From NCBI RefSeq assembly GCF_000190415.1, contig NZ_AEWF01000004.1, forward strand, positions 62,001 to 126,000: 64,000 nt of DNA. The letters are read 5' to 3'. Position 1 is the first letter of the stretch. The number at the start of each line of letters is the position of its first letter. This DNA is from Candidatus Odyssella thessalonicensis L13 (GTDB lineage Bacteria > Pseudomonadota > Alphaproteobacteria > Paracaedibacterales > Paracaedibacteraceae). Both the position numbers and the translations under genes were made by a program. Below the pieces are notes generated by a model, which worked only from the letters and a program-made list of their open reading frames with translations, did no database searches and was not told the DNA's origin. Shown piece after piece: positions 26,653 to 35,496 of the stretch.

Positions 26653-27603
26653 ATGACTCAAGGAAAAGATTTAACTGTTATTCTAGCAGCTCCGCGTGGC
26701 TTTTGCGCCGGTGTGCAGAGGGCAATTTCGATTGTCGAAACCACTTTAGAAAAATATGGGGCACCGGTCTATGTGCGCCATGAAATTGTCCATAATAAAT
26801 TTGTGGTCGACTCGTTGCGGGCTAAAGGCGCCATTTTTGTCAAAGAATTGGATGAGGTTCCTTCAGGTGCTCATGTGGTTTTCTCTGCGCATGGGGTTCC
26901 CAAAGTGATCCCACAAGCGGCCATCGCTGCTAATCTTGACTTTTTGGATGCAACTTGTCCGCTTGTAAGTAAAGTTCATCGGGAGGTTGAGCAGCATCAT
27001 GCTGCGGGCCGTACGGTACTGTTAGTAGGCCATCGCGGTCACCCGGAAGTAATTGGGACCATGGGGCAGGTGCCCGAAGGAAGTGTGATTTTAATCGAAA
27101 CTGACGACGATGCCAGAACCGTAGTTATCGAGGATCCAGAAAATCTCGCTTATGCGACCCAGACCACCTTATCGGTGGATGAAGTAAAGGATATCTTAGC
27201 CATATTAAAAGCAAGGTTTCCGCACATTCAAGGGCCGCGCAAAGAAGATATTTGTTACGCTACTACCAACCGTCAAGCAGCCGTCAAAGCCATTGCAGCC
27301 CAAGCCGATGCTATCATTATCATCGGAGCTCCGAATTCATCGAATTCAAATCGTTTAGTCGAAGCAGCGTTAGCGGCCGGATGTCCTAAGGCTACTTTAT
27401 GTCAACGCGCCACTGATATTGATTGGGCTTGGCTTGAAAGTGTTAATCGTTTAGGCGTCTCAGCCGGGGCATCGGCCCCTGAGGTGCTCGTGGAAGAATT
27501 GATTAACACTCTGCAACAGCGCTTTAATGTTACCTTACAAGAAGTGAAGGTTATTGACGAAGATGTTGTCTTCCATATCCCGGCTAAGCTGCGTAAGGCT
27601 TGA
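26653..27603 (+). CDS. ispH: 4-hydroxy-3-methylbut-2-enyl diphosphate reductase
   Basis: 316 residues. The three cysteines that bind the iron-sulfur cluster are present: Cys18 in PRGFCAGV, Cys102 in DATCPLVSK and Cys201 in [11 protein letters not shown]. IspH (LytB) carries out the last step of the MEP pathway, making IPP and DMAPP. No alternative start is available between the ATG and PRGFCAG, and no Shine-Dalgarno precedes it. The next gene, a nucleoside transporter, begins 88 bp downstream. Confidence 0.96.
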   Translation: MTQGKDLTVILAAPRGFCAGVQRAISIVETTLEKYGAPVYVRHEIVHNKFVVDSLRAKGAIFVKELDEVPSGAHVVFSAHGVPKVIPQAAIAANLDFLDATCPLVSKVHREVEQHHAAGRTVLLVGHRGHPEVIGTMGQVPEGSVILIETDDDARTVVIEDPENLAYATQTTLSVDEVKDILAILKARFPHIQGPRKEDICYATTNRQAAVKAIAAQADAIIIIGAPNSSNSNRLVEAALAAGCPKATLCQRATDIDWAWLESVNRLGVSAGASAPEVLVEELINTLQQRFNVTLQEVKVIDEDVVFHIPAKLRKA

Positions 27604-27691
27604 GGGTTTGGCACCACTTTCACTTTTTCATTTCATTTCACTTCATAATAAAGCTATGCTGTTGCCAATATAATTATTAGGATAACTATCA

Positions 27692-28933
27692 ATGCAATCA
27701 GTAATTGGAATTGTCGTATTTTTAGGATTTGCGTGGGCGTTGAGCGAAAATCGTTCTAGGCCTGAAATTAAGCCTGTGTTATCGGCGCTGGCTTTACAAT
27801 TCTTCTTAGCGATTATTTTGATGAAGTTTGATTTGATCCGCGAGGGCTTGGGAAGCTTGACAGGAATTGTTGAAGCTTTAAAAGCTGCCACTCAGCAAGG
27901 GACACAATTTGTGTTCGGCTATCTAGGCGGCGGAGAAAGCCCGTTCTTGTTAAACCCTGCTTCCCACCAGAATACCTTTATTTTTGCGCTACAAGCGTTA
28001 CCGATGATTATGGTCGTCAGTGCTTTGTCCATGCTTTTATTTCATTGGCGCATTATGCCCCTTATCGTCACCGGCGCTTCCTGGTTTTTACAGCGAACTT
28101 TAAATATTGGCGGTGCTCTTGGTATTGCTGCGGGCGCCAAGGTTCTGTTAGGAAATATTGACGCTCCCCTTCTTATCCGTCCTTATTTGAAAAATTTCTC
28201 GCGTTCTGAAATGTTTGCTGTGATGACTTGCGGCATGGCCACCACGTCGGCCACAGTCATGGCCCTGTATTCTTTCATTCTCAAAGATACGGTTGCCAAT
28301 CCTATTGCTCATATTATCATGTGTTCAATCATTTCCATTCCTGCGGCTTTGGCGATCTCCCGGTTAATGGTTCCGCAAGGATCCACCCAAACTGAAGGAG
28401 CTTTAGTCGTTCCACACAAATTTACAGGCTGGATGGATGCCGTTAGCAAAGGCACCTCGGATGGTCTTAATATTTTTCTCAATATTATTGCAATGCTGAT
28501 TGTTGCCTTAGCACTTGTTTATCTGGCCAATGCCATTTTAGCCTTATTACCAAATATTGATGGCGGGCCCCTTTCGCTCCAGCGCTTGTTCGGTTACTTA
28601 TTTGCGCCTGTAACATGGCTTATGGGTGTGCCTTGGCACGAATCTGGCGCTGCCGGGGCCTTGCTTGGCACCAAAACCGTGATTAACGAAGTGGTGGCCT
28701 TTAGTGATCTGGCGGCCCTTCCTCATAATACGCTTTCACCCCGTACGGCCTTAATTATGACTTACGCGTTATGTGGCTTTGCTAATTTCTCGGCTGTCGG
28801 CATTGTCATCGGCGGGTTAGGGGCCATGGTGCCAGAACGTCGAGAAATGATTGTTAGTCTGGGGATGAAATCAGTTATCTCCGGCACTCTTGCCACCTGC
28901 CTCTCTGCTACATTGGCGGGACTTCTGCTGTAG
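27692..28933 (+). CDS. Concentrative nucleoside transporter (NupC/CNT family)
   Basis: 413 residues with about ten hydrophobic segments. GNIDAPLLIRPY and, near the C-terminus, ALCGFANFSAVGIVIGGLG are conserved CNT motifs; the SVGI-like segment binds the nucleoside. CNT proteins couple nucleoside uptake to H+ or Na+. In an intracellular bacterium this would scavenge host nucleosides, though free-living bacteria also carry NupC. AGGA precedes the ATG and a terminator follows. Confidence 0.92.
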   Translation: MQSVIGIVVFLGFAWALSENRSRPEIKPVLSALALQFFLAIILMKFDLIREGLGSLTGIVEALKAATQQGTQFVFGYLGGGESPFLLNPASHQNTFIFALQALPMIMVVSALSMLLFHWRIMPLIVTGASWFLQRTLNIGGALGIAAGAKVLLGNIDAPLLIRPYLKNFSRSEMFAVMTCGMATTSATVMALYSFILKDTVANPIAHIIMCSIISIPAALAISRLMVPQGSTQTEGALVVPHKFTGWMDAVSKGTSDGLNIFLNIIAMLIVALALVYLANAILALLPNIDGGPLSLQRLFGYLFAPVTWLMGVPWHESGAAGALLGTKTVINEVVAFSDLAALPHNTLSPRTALIMTYALCGFANFSAVGIVIGGLGAMVPERREMIVSLGMKSVISGTLATCLSATLAGLLL

Positions 28934-28959
28934 ACTCGTTATAGAACTGGATAAGATAG

Positions 28960-28997
28960 ATTTGCCTAAATATTTATTTATTAGGCAAATTTTTTAT
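28960..28997 (+). terminator. Rho-independent terminator of the nucleoside transporter gene
   Basis: ATTTGCCTAA and TTAGGCAAAT form a perfect 10-bp stem with an 11-nt AT loop, followed by TTTTTATTTT. It lies 27 bp after the stop. Confidence 0.88.
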
Positions 28998-29105
28998 TTT
29001 CTTCATTGTTTTTGTAACTTTATATATTAATTCTTCACTTCTGTGTGCTTAAATTATAATTGAAGCAATATAATTGTAATTTAATTTCTAGCATAAGGGG
29101 GAGCA

Positions 29106-30575
29106 ATGAAGAAAACACTAATCTTGAGTGTATTACAGTATGTACTGTCAACAATTTACCTTGAAGCTATGGAGATCCAGCGTGAAACCCTTTTCCCAGC
29201 TAACTCTGACCCATCTCCGGTTGAGCAACTGTTTACTTCTTTGAGGGCCCCTGAATTCTCTCGAGAAAGCATCCAGCCTTTTATGGTGGTAGAGGATGAT
29301 CCTTCTCATATTAAAGCTACAAAATTCATTAAGCTTGGGCTCATGCACTATGACGCCTCTCATAAAGAGGGCGAGGATAGAGATAAAGAGGAATCCTGCA
29401 GAAAGGGGGATGTATGTTTTCGCCAAGGCCGGCACTATCTGCTGGCAGCTCAAAAGCAGTTACCCCCTGCCAGTTATTTTCTGTCTAAAATAGCGCATCT
29501 GCTGCCCGTTGCTGTGAGAGACACTGTCCCCATTGAGATAATTCTTGAAGCAGATATAATGCCCAATGATTCTTTACCTATCCTAGCCTATAAGCTAAGT
29601 CGATTGGGATCCATTATCTTAACGCTGACCCCTCAAAAATATGGTTGGACTGAGGAAATACGAGAGACCTTAGCCGGTCAATGCTTTCTTAATGCCGGAA
29701 AAGAGATGAGTGAATGGATGCGTCAGACTCATCTTACTCCAGAAAGGAAGGCCGCAGACTTTCTTGAGTCTGCCCTCCTGGCTCAGAGCTATTATAATCA
29801 GGCGATCCCTCATCTTAATACTAAAGCGGCCACTCTTATCAAGAAGTTAGTAGATAGTCTGCAAAGGAAAATTGAGTCAGCGCAAAAGTTTTACCTCTTT
29901 CAGAATATAAAAGCCGGTTTTACAGACAACCAGGAGCGTCGCAGTGAAATTAACAATTCATCTTATGGTGGTCCAGCTCCAGCATGGGAGGACGTTATGG
30001 ATAACGTTATTAAAGAGCTAAAAACCAAAGCGCCATCTAAAGAAAAAGCAATCAAAGGTATGGTCGATGAAAAGCGTTTGGACCAAATCCGCAATTTTAT
30101 TCCTGAATCAGCATTAGGGTTGCCGCCTTCATTTTTAATACAGATAGGTTTAGAAGCGCATGATTCTCCTTATAAGCGAGCATTTAAAATATTTAAATTA
30201 GCGATGAATATTCGTTATTACTATTCAGCTTCCGCTGACCGTGACCAAGCCATAGCTGACTGTTGTGAAAAGGCAGGCGATAATCTAGCGGAGGCGCTGG
30301 AGCTTCAGCAGGCGCATATTACCACATCCCTGGCTCCTGAACTTCTGATGGATACGGCAATGACAGCTGGCCAATTCTATCTGTGGGCCTTAAAAAATTC
30401 TGGCAATGAGTCTCATGACCTTGTCCATAAAGCAAATAACTTTTTTCAAAAAACTGCTGAGGCTGTTATCCATATTCCTGCTGAAAACTATGATTGGCGA
30501 GTGATTGGCGATAAAACCTTAAGAGAAGTAATTCTAGGCAATATGGATAAAATCTTGAAAATTTACGGGTACTAG
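29106..30575 (+). CDS. Exported protein of unknown function, largely helical
   Basis: 489 residues. GGGGGAG lies just before the ATG. The N-terminus MKKTLILSVLQYVLSTIYLE then AMEIQ is a likely signal peptide with the same (A/S)M(D/E) ending as other exported proteins in this window. The rest is rich in predicted helices (for example FYLWALKNSGNESHD and AHLLPVAVRDTVPIE) and may form loose TPR/Sel1-like repeats, but no unit is clear. It lacks the KRxRL motif. No enzyme signature recognised. It is a single-gene unit between two transporter genes. Confidence 0.6.
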   Translation: MKKTLILSVLQYVLSTIYLEAMEIQRETLFPANSDPSPVEQLFTSLRAPEFSRESIQPFMVVEDDPSHIKATKFIKLGLMHYDASHKEGEDRDKEESCRKGDVCFRQGRHYLLAAQKQLPPASYFLSKIAHLLPVAVRDTVPIEIILEADIMPNDSLPILAYKLSRLGSIILTLTPQKYGWTEEIRETLAGQCFLNAGKEMSEWMRQTHLTPERKAADFLESALLAQSYYNQAIPHLNTKAATLIKKLVDSLQRKIESAQKFYLFQNIKAGFTDNQERRSEINNSSYGGPAPAWEDVMDNVIKELKTKAPSKEKAIKGMVDEKRLDQIRNFIPESALGLPPSFLIQIGLEAHDSPYKRAFKIFKLAMNIRYYYSASADRDQAIADCCEKAGDNLAEALELQQAHITTSLAPELLMDTAMTAGQFYLWALKNSGNESHDLVHKANNFFQKTAEAVIHIPAENYDWRVIGDKTLREVILGNMDKILKIYGY

Positions 30576-30622
30576 AGTAAATTGTTGCTAGTCAAAACTC
30601 GGCAAAAGAATTAGAGTAAGTC

Positions 30623-31705
30623 ATGCCAAATGACTTACTTTTACCGATTGCCGATATTGTCATTAATCCCTGGATTATAATTGCTGTTGGATTTATTGGC
30701 GGTGTCTTTACCGGCCTGCTGGGAGTCGGCGGCGGCATTTTTATTACGCCGACATTATTTATATTGGGCATTCCGCCGGTTATGGCTGTGGCCAGTCAGG
30801 TTAACTCGATGATTGGGGTTACCTTAGCGGGCTACCTTAGATATAAGCGGAATGATGATGTGGATTATTCTCTGGGCAAAGCCCTAATTGTCAGCGGTAT
30901 TATAGGAATCGGGCTAGGGATCTATTTCTTAAACTGGCTTGGCAGCTCTGATCGCGTCCAGAAACTAATAACTAGTGGTTATGCAATTCTTATCGCTTGT
31001 ATGGCCGTCTTGTTATTACGCCAAAGTATCAAAAACCTTAAGCAACAAAATTGCCAGGACGCTTCGCAATCAGGGTCTCCTTTATGGATCACCAAGCTTC
31101 CCTTTGTTTACCGCTTTTCTAAAACTGGTCTCAATATAAGTTTTATTGTATTAATTGCCACCGGGATAATTAATGGACTCCTTATAGCCATTTTTGGCGT
31201 AGGAAATGGCATATTTATGATGCCAGTTCTTATCTATTTATTAGGAAAGTCAAGCCCCGTTGGTTATGGTACCACCTTATTATCTTCTGCCATACTGAAC
31301 ATGGCCTCAACATTTGCACATGCCGTATATAATGATCTTATCGACCTGCTGCTTGTCGCTCTCTTATCCATTGGCGGTGCTTTAGGGGGGCGATTAGGCG
31401 TAAAATATAGTTATAAAATTTCCCGTGTTTATCTTGGCTTTGCCGGCGCGGCAGTTATGGTACTCATGCTCCTTCAAGTCAGTATAAAGATATGCTTCCC
31501 AGAAGTATTTACTTTCCCCCAGCACGCCGATATGAGCGCCCTTAGGACTGACTTCCATTTATGGATCAGGGAACTGGAGGATAAATCTCCGCTTCTGTAT
31601 GCCTGTATAGGAATTGCCTTATCAGCAGCGTTAACTTACATCTTTCAATTTATTACCTCCATGTTGCAGCGTTTCAAGTCCTCCTTAAGTCACTGCGTGC
31701 AGTAA
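30623..31705 (+). CDS. TauE/SafE-family permease
   Basis: 360 residues with about eight membrane segments. The two inverted halves of the family are visible: FIGGVFTGLLGVGGGIFITP near the N-terminus and INGLLIAIFGVGNGIFMMPV in the middle. TauE/SafE proteins move sulfite, sulfoacetate or other small organic anions; the substrate cannot be read here. A hydrophobic C-terminal extension after about residue 290 is longer than in most members. It begins 47 bp after the exported-protein gene. Confidence 0.85.
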   Translation: MPNDLLLPIADIVINPWIIIAVGFIGGVFTGLLGVGGGIFITPTLFILGIPPVMAVASQVNSMIGVTLAGYLRYKRNDDVDYSLGKALIVSGIIGIGLGIYFLNWLGSSDRVQKLITSGYAILIACMAVLLLRQSIKNLKQQNCQDASQSGSPLWITKLPFVYRFSKTGLNISFIVLIATGIINGLLIAIFGVGNGIFMMPVLIYLLGKSSPVGYGTTLLSSAILNMASTFAHAVYNDLIDLLLVALLSIGGALGGRLGVKYSYKISRVYLGFAGAAVMVLMLLQVSIKICFPEVFTFPQHADMSALRTDFHLWIRELEDKSPLLYACIGIALSAALTYIFQFITSMLQRFKSSLSHCVQ

Positions 31706-32147
31706 TTCCATCTTCTCAAGTGAGTGGGGGACGGAAGAAAAGACTTGCGCAGGGCTACCTGTTTTTTCTTCACGTTGATAGTGAAGTCTCTACACGGAGC
31801 AAAGTAAATGTTTGAGACTCTTTAGAAGATACCGTTTTATAAGATTCTCCTAGCTTTATATAGATACCCATGAATCGCTTAGAAGCGCTATAAACTGTAA
31901 AATAGGGATCGCCTTATATAGGGGAGTTTAAAGTCGTTAACCTTTTCCCAATCCACCAACCCTGGGGAAAGTCCTGCCAGTCATCAGATATCTGTTTCCA
32001 TTCAAGCCGCACAGAGCAACCCTTGCAAGGCGTTGGAAATAGAGGGGCTTTTTACTCTGCAAATGGGACCAGCATCGTATCAGTTGCAAATTTATCTTAG
32101 CTATATCTTCTCAGCCTGCTAGAAAATTTGAAGCTTCTGTTTGATAA
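31706..32147. other. Intergenic region between the TauE-like gene and ftsH
   Basis: About 440 bp between convergent genes. No ORF with coding character and no RNA gene recognised. A purine/pyrimidine-rich stretch follows the permease stop but does not form a clear terminator. Confidence 0.5.
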
Positions 32148-32179
32148 TAAAAAAGCGGAGAATATTTATATTCTCCGCT
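32148..32179 (-). terminator. Rho-independent terminator of ftsH
   Basis: AGCGGAGAAT and ATTCTCCGCT form a perfect 10-bp stem around ATTTAT. Read on the minus strand it is followed by a T-run (the A-run at 32148-32154). It lies about 25 bp beyond the ftsH stop. Confidence 0.9.
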
Positions 32180-32201
32180 CATCTATAATCTAGGTTAAGC
32201 G

Positions 32202-34076
32202 TTAAGCGTCTAAGCCCACTTCCGGCACTTTGCTGCGCTTTTTAGGGAAAGGTTCTTGGGCTTCCCTATTAGGAGAGATGCCTTCTTCTAACAGACTTTT
32301 AATTTCATCACCACTCAGGGTTTCGCATTCTAGCAGTGTTATAGCAAGAAGTTCTAACTTGTCCTTTTTATGGCTCAAAATCTGTGTGGCAGCCTGATAA
32401 CAGTTATCTAGGAGCGATTGTACTTCCTCATCAATAATCTGAGCTGTTCTCTCAGAAATTTGTTTACGCTGAGTTAATGCTTGCCCTACAAATATCTCTT
32501 GCTGTTGTTCACCATAAGCTTGAAATCCTAGCTTATTACTCATTCCCCATTCAGTTATCATTCGGCGAGCAAAGTCTGTGGCCATCTTAATGTCCGAGGA
32601 AGCTCCGGTAGTTATCCGATCTTCACCAAAAATCATTTCCTCGGCAATCCGTCCACCCATAGCAACTTTTATGTCGGCAATAAGCTTGGCCCGCGACATG
32701 GAGATTCGATCGCCTTCAGGTAAACGCATTACCATACCCAAGGCTCGTCCTCGAGGAATAATTGTTGCTTTGTGAATTGGATCTGAGTCTTTCTCATAAA
32801 AAGCTATGACCGCATGCCCTGCCTCATGATAGGCCGTCAGACGCTTTTCTTCATCGGTCATAGCCATTGTGCGGCGCTCAGCTCCCATCATGACCTTATC
32901 TTTTGCTTGCTCAAAATCAGACATATCGACTGATAGCTTCCCGCGTCGCGCTGCCATCAAAGCAGCTTCATTAACCAGGTTCATTAAGTCCGCTCCGGAG
33001 AACCCAGGCGTACCCCGCGCAATAACGCGCACATCCACATCGCTGGACAGAGGGGTCTTGCGCATATGAACTTTAAGAATTTTCTCTCGGCCGTTAATAT
33101 CCGGATTGGGGACCACGACCTGGCGGTCAAAGCGACCGGGGCGCAACAACGCCGGATCCAAAACGTCTGGCCGGTTGGTAGCAGCTACAATAATAACGCC
33201 CTCGTTTTCCTCAAATCCATCCATTTCAACCAAAAGTTGGTTTAAGGTTTGCTCACGTTCATCATTGCCGCCGCCAAGGCCGGCGCCCCGATGGCGTCCC
33301 ACGGCATCAATTTCATCAATAAAGACAATACAAGGGGCATTTTTTTTAGCTTGCTCAAACATGTCACGGACACGGCTAGCACCCACGCCCACAAACATTT
33401 CCACGAAATCGGAGCCGGAAATGCTGAAGAATGGTACATTAGCTTCACCAGCAATAGACCGCGCTAACAATGTTTTACCTGTCCCGGGAGGGCCGACCAA
33501 GAGAACACCGCGCGGGATACGGCCACCCAAGCGCTGAAATTTCTGGGGGTCTTTGAGAAAGTCAACAATTTCTTCTAACTCAGCTTTCGCTTCATCGATG
33601 CCAGCTACATCGTCAAAGGTGACACGGACAGACTTTTCGCCCATTAGACGCGCCCGAGATTTACCAAATCCCATAGCTCGATTGCCCCCTGACTGAATTT
33701 GGCGGAAGGAGAAGAAAGAAAAACCGATTAACAGCAAAATGGGGAGCCAAGATAAAAAGTAATGGATAAAAGGAATGTCTTCTTCAGGCTTGTCATACTT
33801 GACCTTGACATTTTTTTCCAACATCTTGTTAGCCACACTCGCATCATAGGGGGCAAATGTTGTAAAAATTTGATTGTCATTCAAAGTCCCAACAATATTA
33901 TTTCCGCGAATAACAACTTCCTTAACCTTTCCTTCTTCGATGTTTTTCACCATTTCAGAATAGGCCATGGGCATAGCTGTAGGGCGATTCCCAGCACCAG
34001 GAATCATTTGGAAGACAGAAAAAAGTATGGTCGCGATCAACGCCCAAACAATTAAATTTCTTGAAGAATTATTCAC
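32202..34076 (-). CDS. ftsH: ATP-dependent zinc metalloprotease FtsH
   Basis: 624 residues from a GTG at 34076, chosen because GGAGG (34084-34088 on the plus-strand numbering) lies 7 bp upstream and the product then starts [11 protein letters not shown] like other FtsH proteins. Two membrane segments flank a small periplasmic domain. Walker A is GPPGTGKT (about 195-202), Walker B includes [10 protein letters not shown], and the zinc site is HEAGH. It is a hexameric inner-membrane protease for misfolded membrane proteins and LpxC-type regulators. tilS lies upstream on the same strand, a common alphaproteobacterial pairing. Confidence 0.96.
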   Translation of the reverse strand: MNNSSRNLIVWALIATILFSVFQMIPGAGNRPTAMPMAYSEMVKNIEEGKVKEVVIRGNNIVGTLNDNQIFTTFAPYDASVANKMLEKNVKVKYDKPEEDIPFIHYFLSWLPILLLIGFSFFSFRQIQSGGNRAMGFGKSRARLMGEKSVRVTFDDVAGIDEAKAELEEIVDFLKDPQKFQRLGGRIPRGVLLVGPPGTGKTLLARSIAGEANVPFFSISGSDFVEMFVGVGASRVRDMFEQAKKNAPCIVFIDEIDAVGRHRGAGLGGGNDEREQTLNQLLVEMDGFEENEGVIIVAATNRPDVLDPALLRPGRFDRQVVVPNPDINGREKILKVHMRKTPLSSDVDVRVIARGTPGFSGADLMNLVNEAALMAARRGKLSVDMSDFEQAKDKVMMGAERRTMAMTDEEKRLTAYHEAGHAVIAFYEKDSDPIHKATIIPRGRALGMVMRLPEGDRISMSRAKLIADIKVAMGGRIAEEMIFGEDRITTGASSDIKMATDFARRMITEWGMSNKLGFQAYGEQQQEIFVGQALTQRKQISERTAQIIDEEVQSLLDNCYQAATQILSHKKDKLELLAITLLECETLSGDEIKSLLEEGISPNREAQEPFPKKRSKVPEVGLDA

Positions 34077-34347
34077 AGTTTTACCTCCGCGGCGCTCCGA
34101 TTGAATATGCAAACAAATAGATTATATTCCTGGTAGGATATAAGTGTATTTAAAATTACTATACACCAAAATAACAGGAAAGGGGGGTAATTTTTTCTCT
34201 GAGATCTATCTTTCCCTCCTTAAATTTACAAATTTTACCATAAGCTATTAAGACCGATTTGTAAGCCTTAGCAAGCCTAAAGTTTACCATGCATGGCTTA
34301 GATGCAACGTCTTTCTTTTTATCCTTTAAAGATACTTGAGGCGGTGA

Positions 34348-35496
34348 TTATTCTAACAAAGGGTTAAGGAATTTTAGGACAAAATTTGAGGCGTTGGGCA
34401 GACCTCTGATCAAATAGGAGGCAAGGGGATGATTTTCTTGCTCACTTACAGGATTGTTATCTATCAATAGGAACTGATTGTGGCGTAGGCCGGGTTGGGG
34501 GAGAGGGGTAGCCTTATCAGCCGGCCGATTTTCGCGCGAAAAAATAATTTTTTCTTTTTTAGGGACGATATACCATCCCCCCACAGTCGTTCTTGTGCCG
34601 GTGAGGATCTTGGCCAGAGTATGGGTGGCCTTTTGACGAGGAAGTGGATAAGAGGTTTGCGCCATACAGTGGTGAATGCATCGCAATACCTCTATCTGGA
34701 GCTCTGGGGAGAGAGCATGAAAAGCTGGTCGCTGAATTTCTAAGTAGCCGAGCGGGTCGATTCTCAGATGATGTAAACAAAATTTAACTAATTCCTGGTG
34801 ACGCTTATCTGTTGCCAGGCTCGCTTCTTGCCGTATCTTATTAACCTTTACTGCCGGAAAACTGCTCTGTTCTAAGACAGGGCGGTCCTGACGTAAGCGA
34901 ACCCTGAGGTATTTCAGGTTCGCATTTGAAGGGTCAACGACATAATCGCCACCGACCTGGACTAAATAAGCATAAATCTCTGCTTTTGTGAAATTTAATA
35001 AGGGACGCAGCAGCCGGCCGAAGGGCCTATACCGGATTGGTAAGATCCCTCTTAACCCCGAGGAGCCAGAATTTTTTTGCAATCGACTCACAACTGTTTC
35101 CCATTGATCATCCGCATGATGCGCTGTGAGAAGGTGAATAATGCCGTGTTGCTGACACCACGCTTCAAGGAGGTGGTAGCGAGCTTGGCGGGCCCGCTCT
35201 TGAATCCGCGTCGTGGGTTTAGGATCTTGCCATTTCAGAATAACGCTTTCAATCCCTAGCTTTTGCAAACGCTGCTGCGTGATTTGAGCCTCCTCCGCTG
35301 ACTCAGGCCTTAACCCATGATCAACAATCAAAGCCGTTAGCTTTTGATCCTGTCCTTGGAGTTGCCAGCACCTTAGTAGGTGGCATAGGACCATACTATC
35401 CGGCCCTCCTGACACAGCAACGGCAAGATGGCAGCCCGGAGCAAAAGGACCCAAACAGTTCATTGCGTTGGTAAAAGTAACTAAATCTAAAGACAT
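34348..35496 (-). CDS. tilS: tRNA(Ile)-lysidine synthase
   Basis: 382 residues. The PP-loop AVAVSGGPDSM (26-35) binds ATP, and VDHGLRPES and the HHADDQWET segment follow as in the family. TilS modifies C34 of tRNA-Ile(CAU) to lysidine so that it reads AUA. It is followed by ftsH across 271 bp. Its ATG overlaps by 29 bp the predicted 5' end of the divergent exported repeat protein, so one of the two starts may be wrong. Confidence 0.93.
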   Translation of the reverse strand: MSLDLVTFTNAMNCLGPFAPGCHLAVAVSGGPDSMVLCHLLRCWQLQGQDQKLTALIVDHGLRPESAEEAQITQQRLQKLGIESVILKWQDPKPTTRIQERARQARYHLLEAWCQQHGIIHLLTAHHADDQWETVVSRLQKNSGSSGLRGILPIRYRPFGRLLRPLLNFTKAEIYAYLVQVGGDYVVDPSNANLKYLRVRLRQDRPVLEQSSFPAVKVNKIRQEASLATDKRHQELVKFCLHHLRIDPLGYLEIQRPAFHALSPELQIEVLRCIHHCMAQTSYPLPRQKATHTLAKILTGTRTTVGGWYIVPKKEKIIFSRENRPADKATPLPQPGLRHNQFLLIDNNPVSEQENHPLASYLIRGLPNASNFVLKFLNPLLE

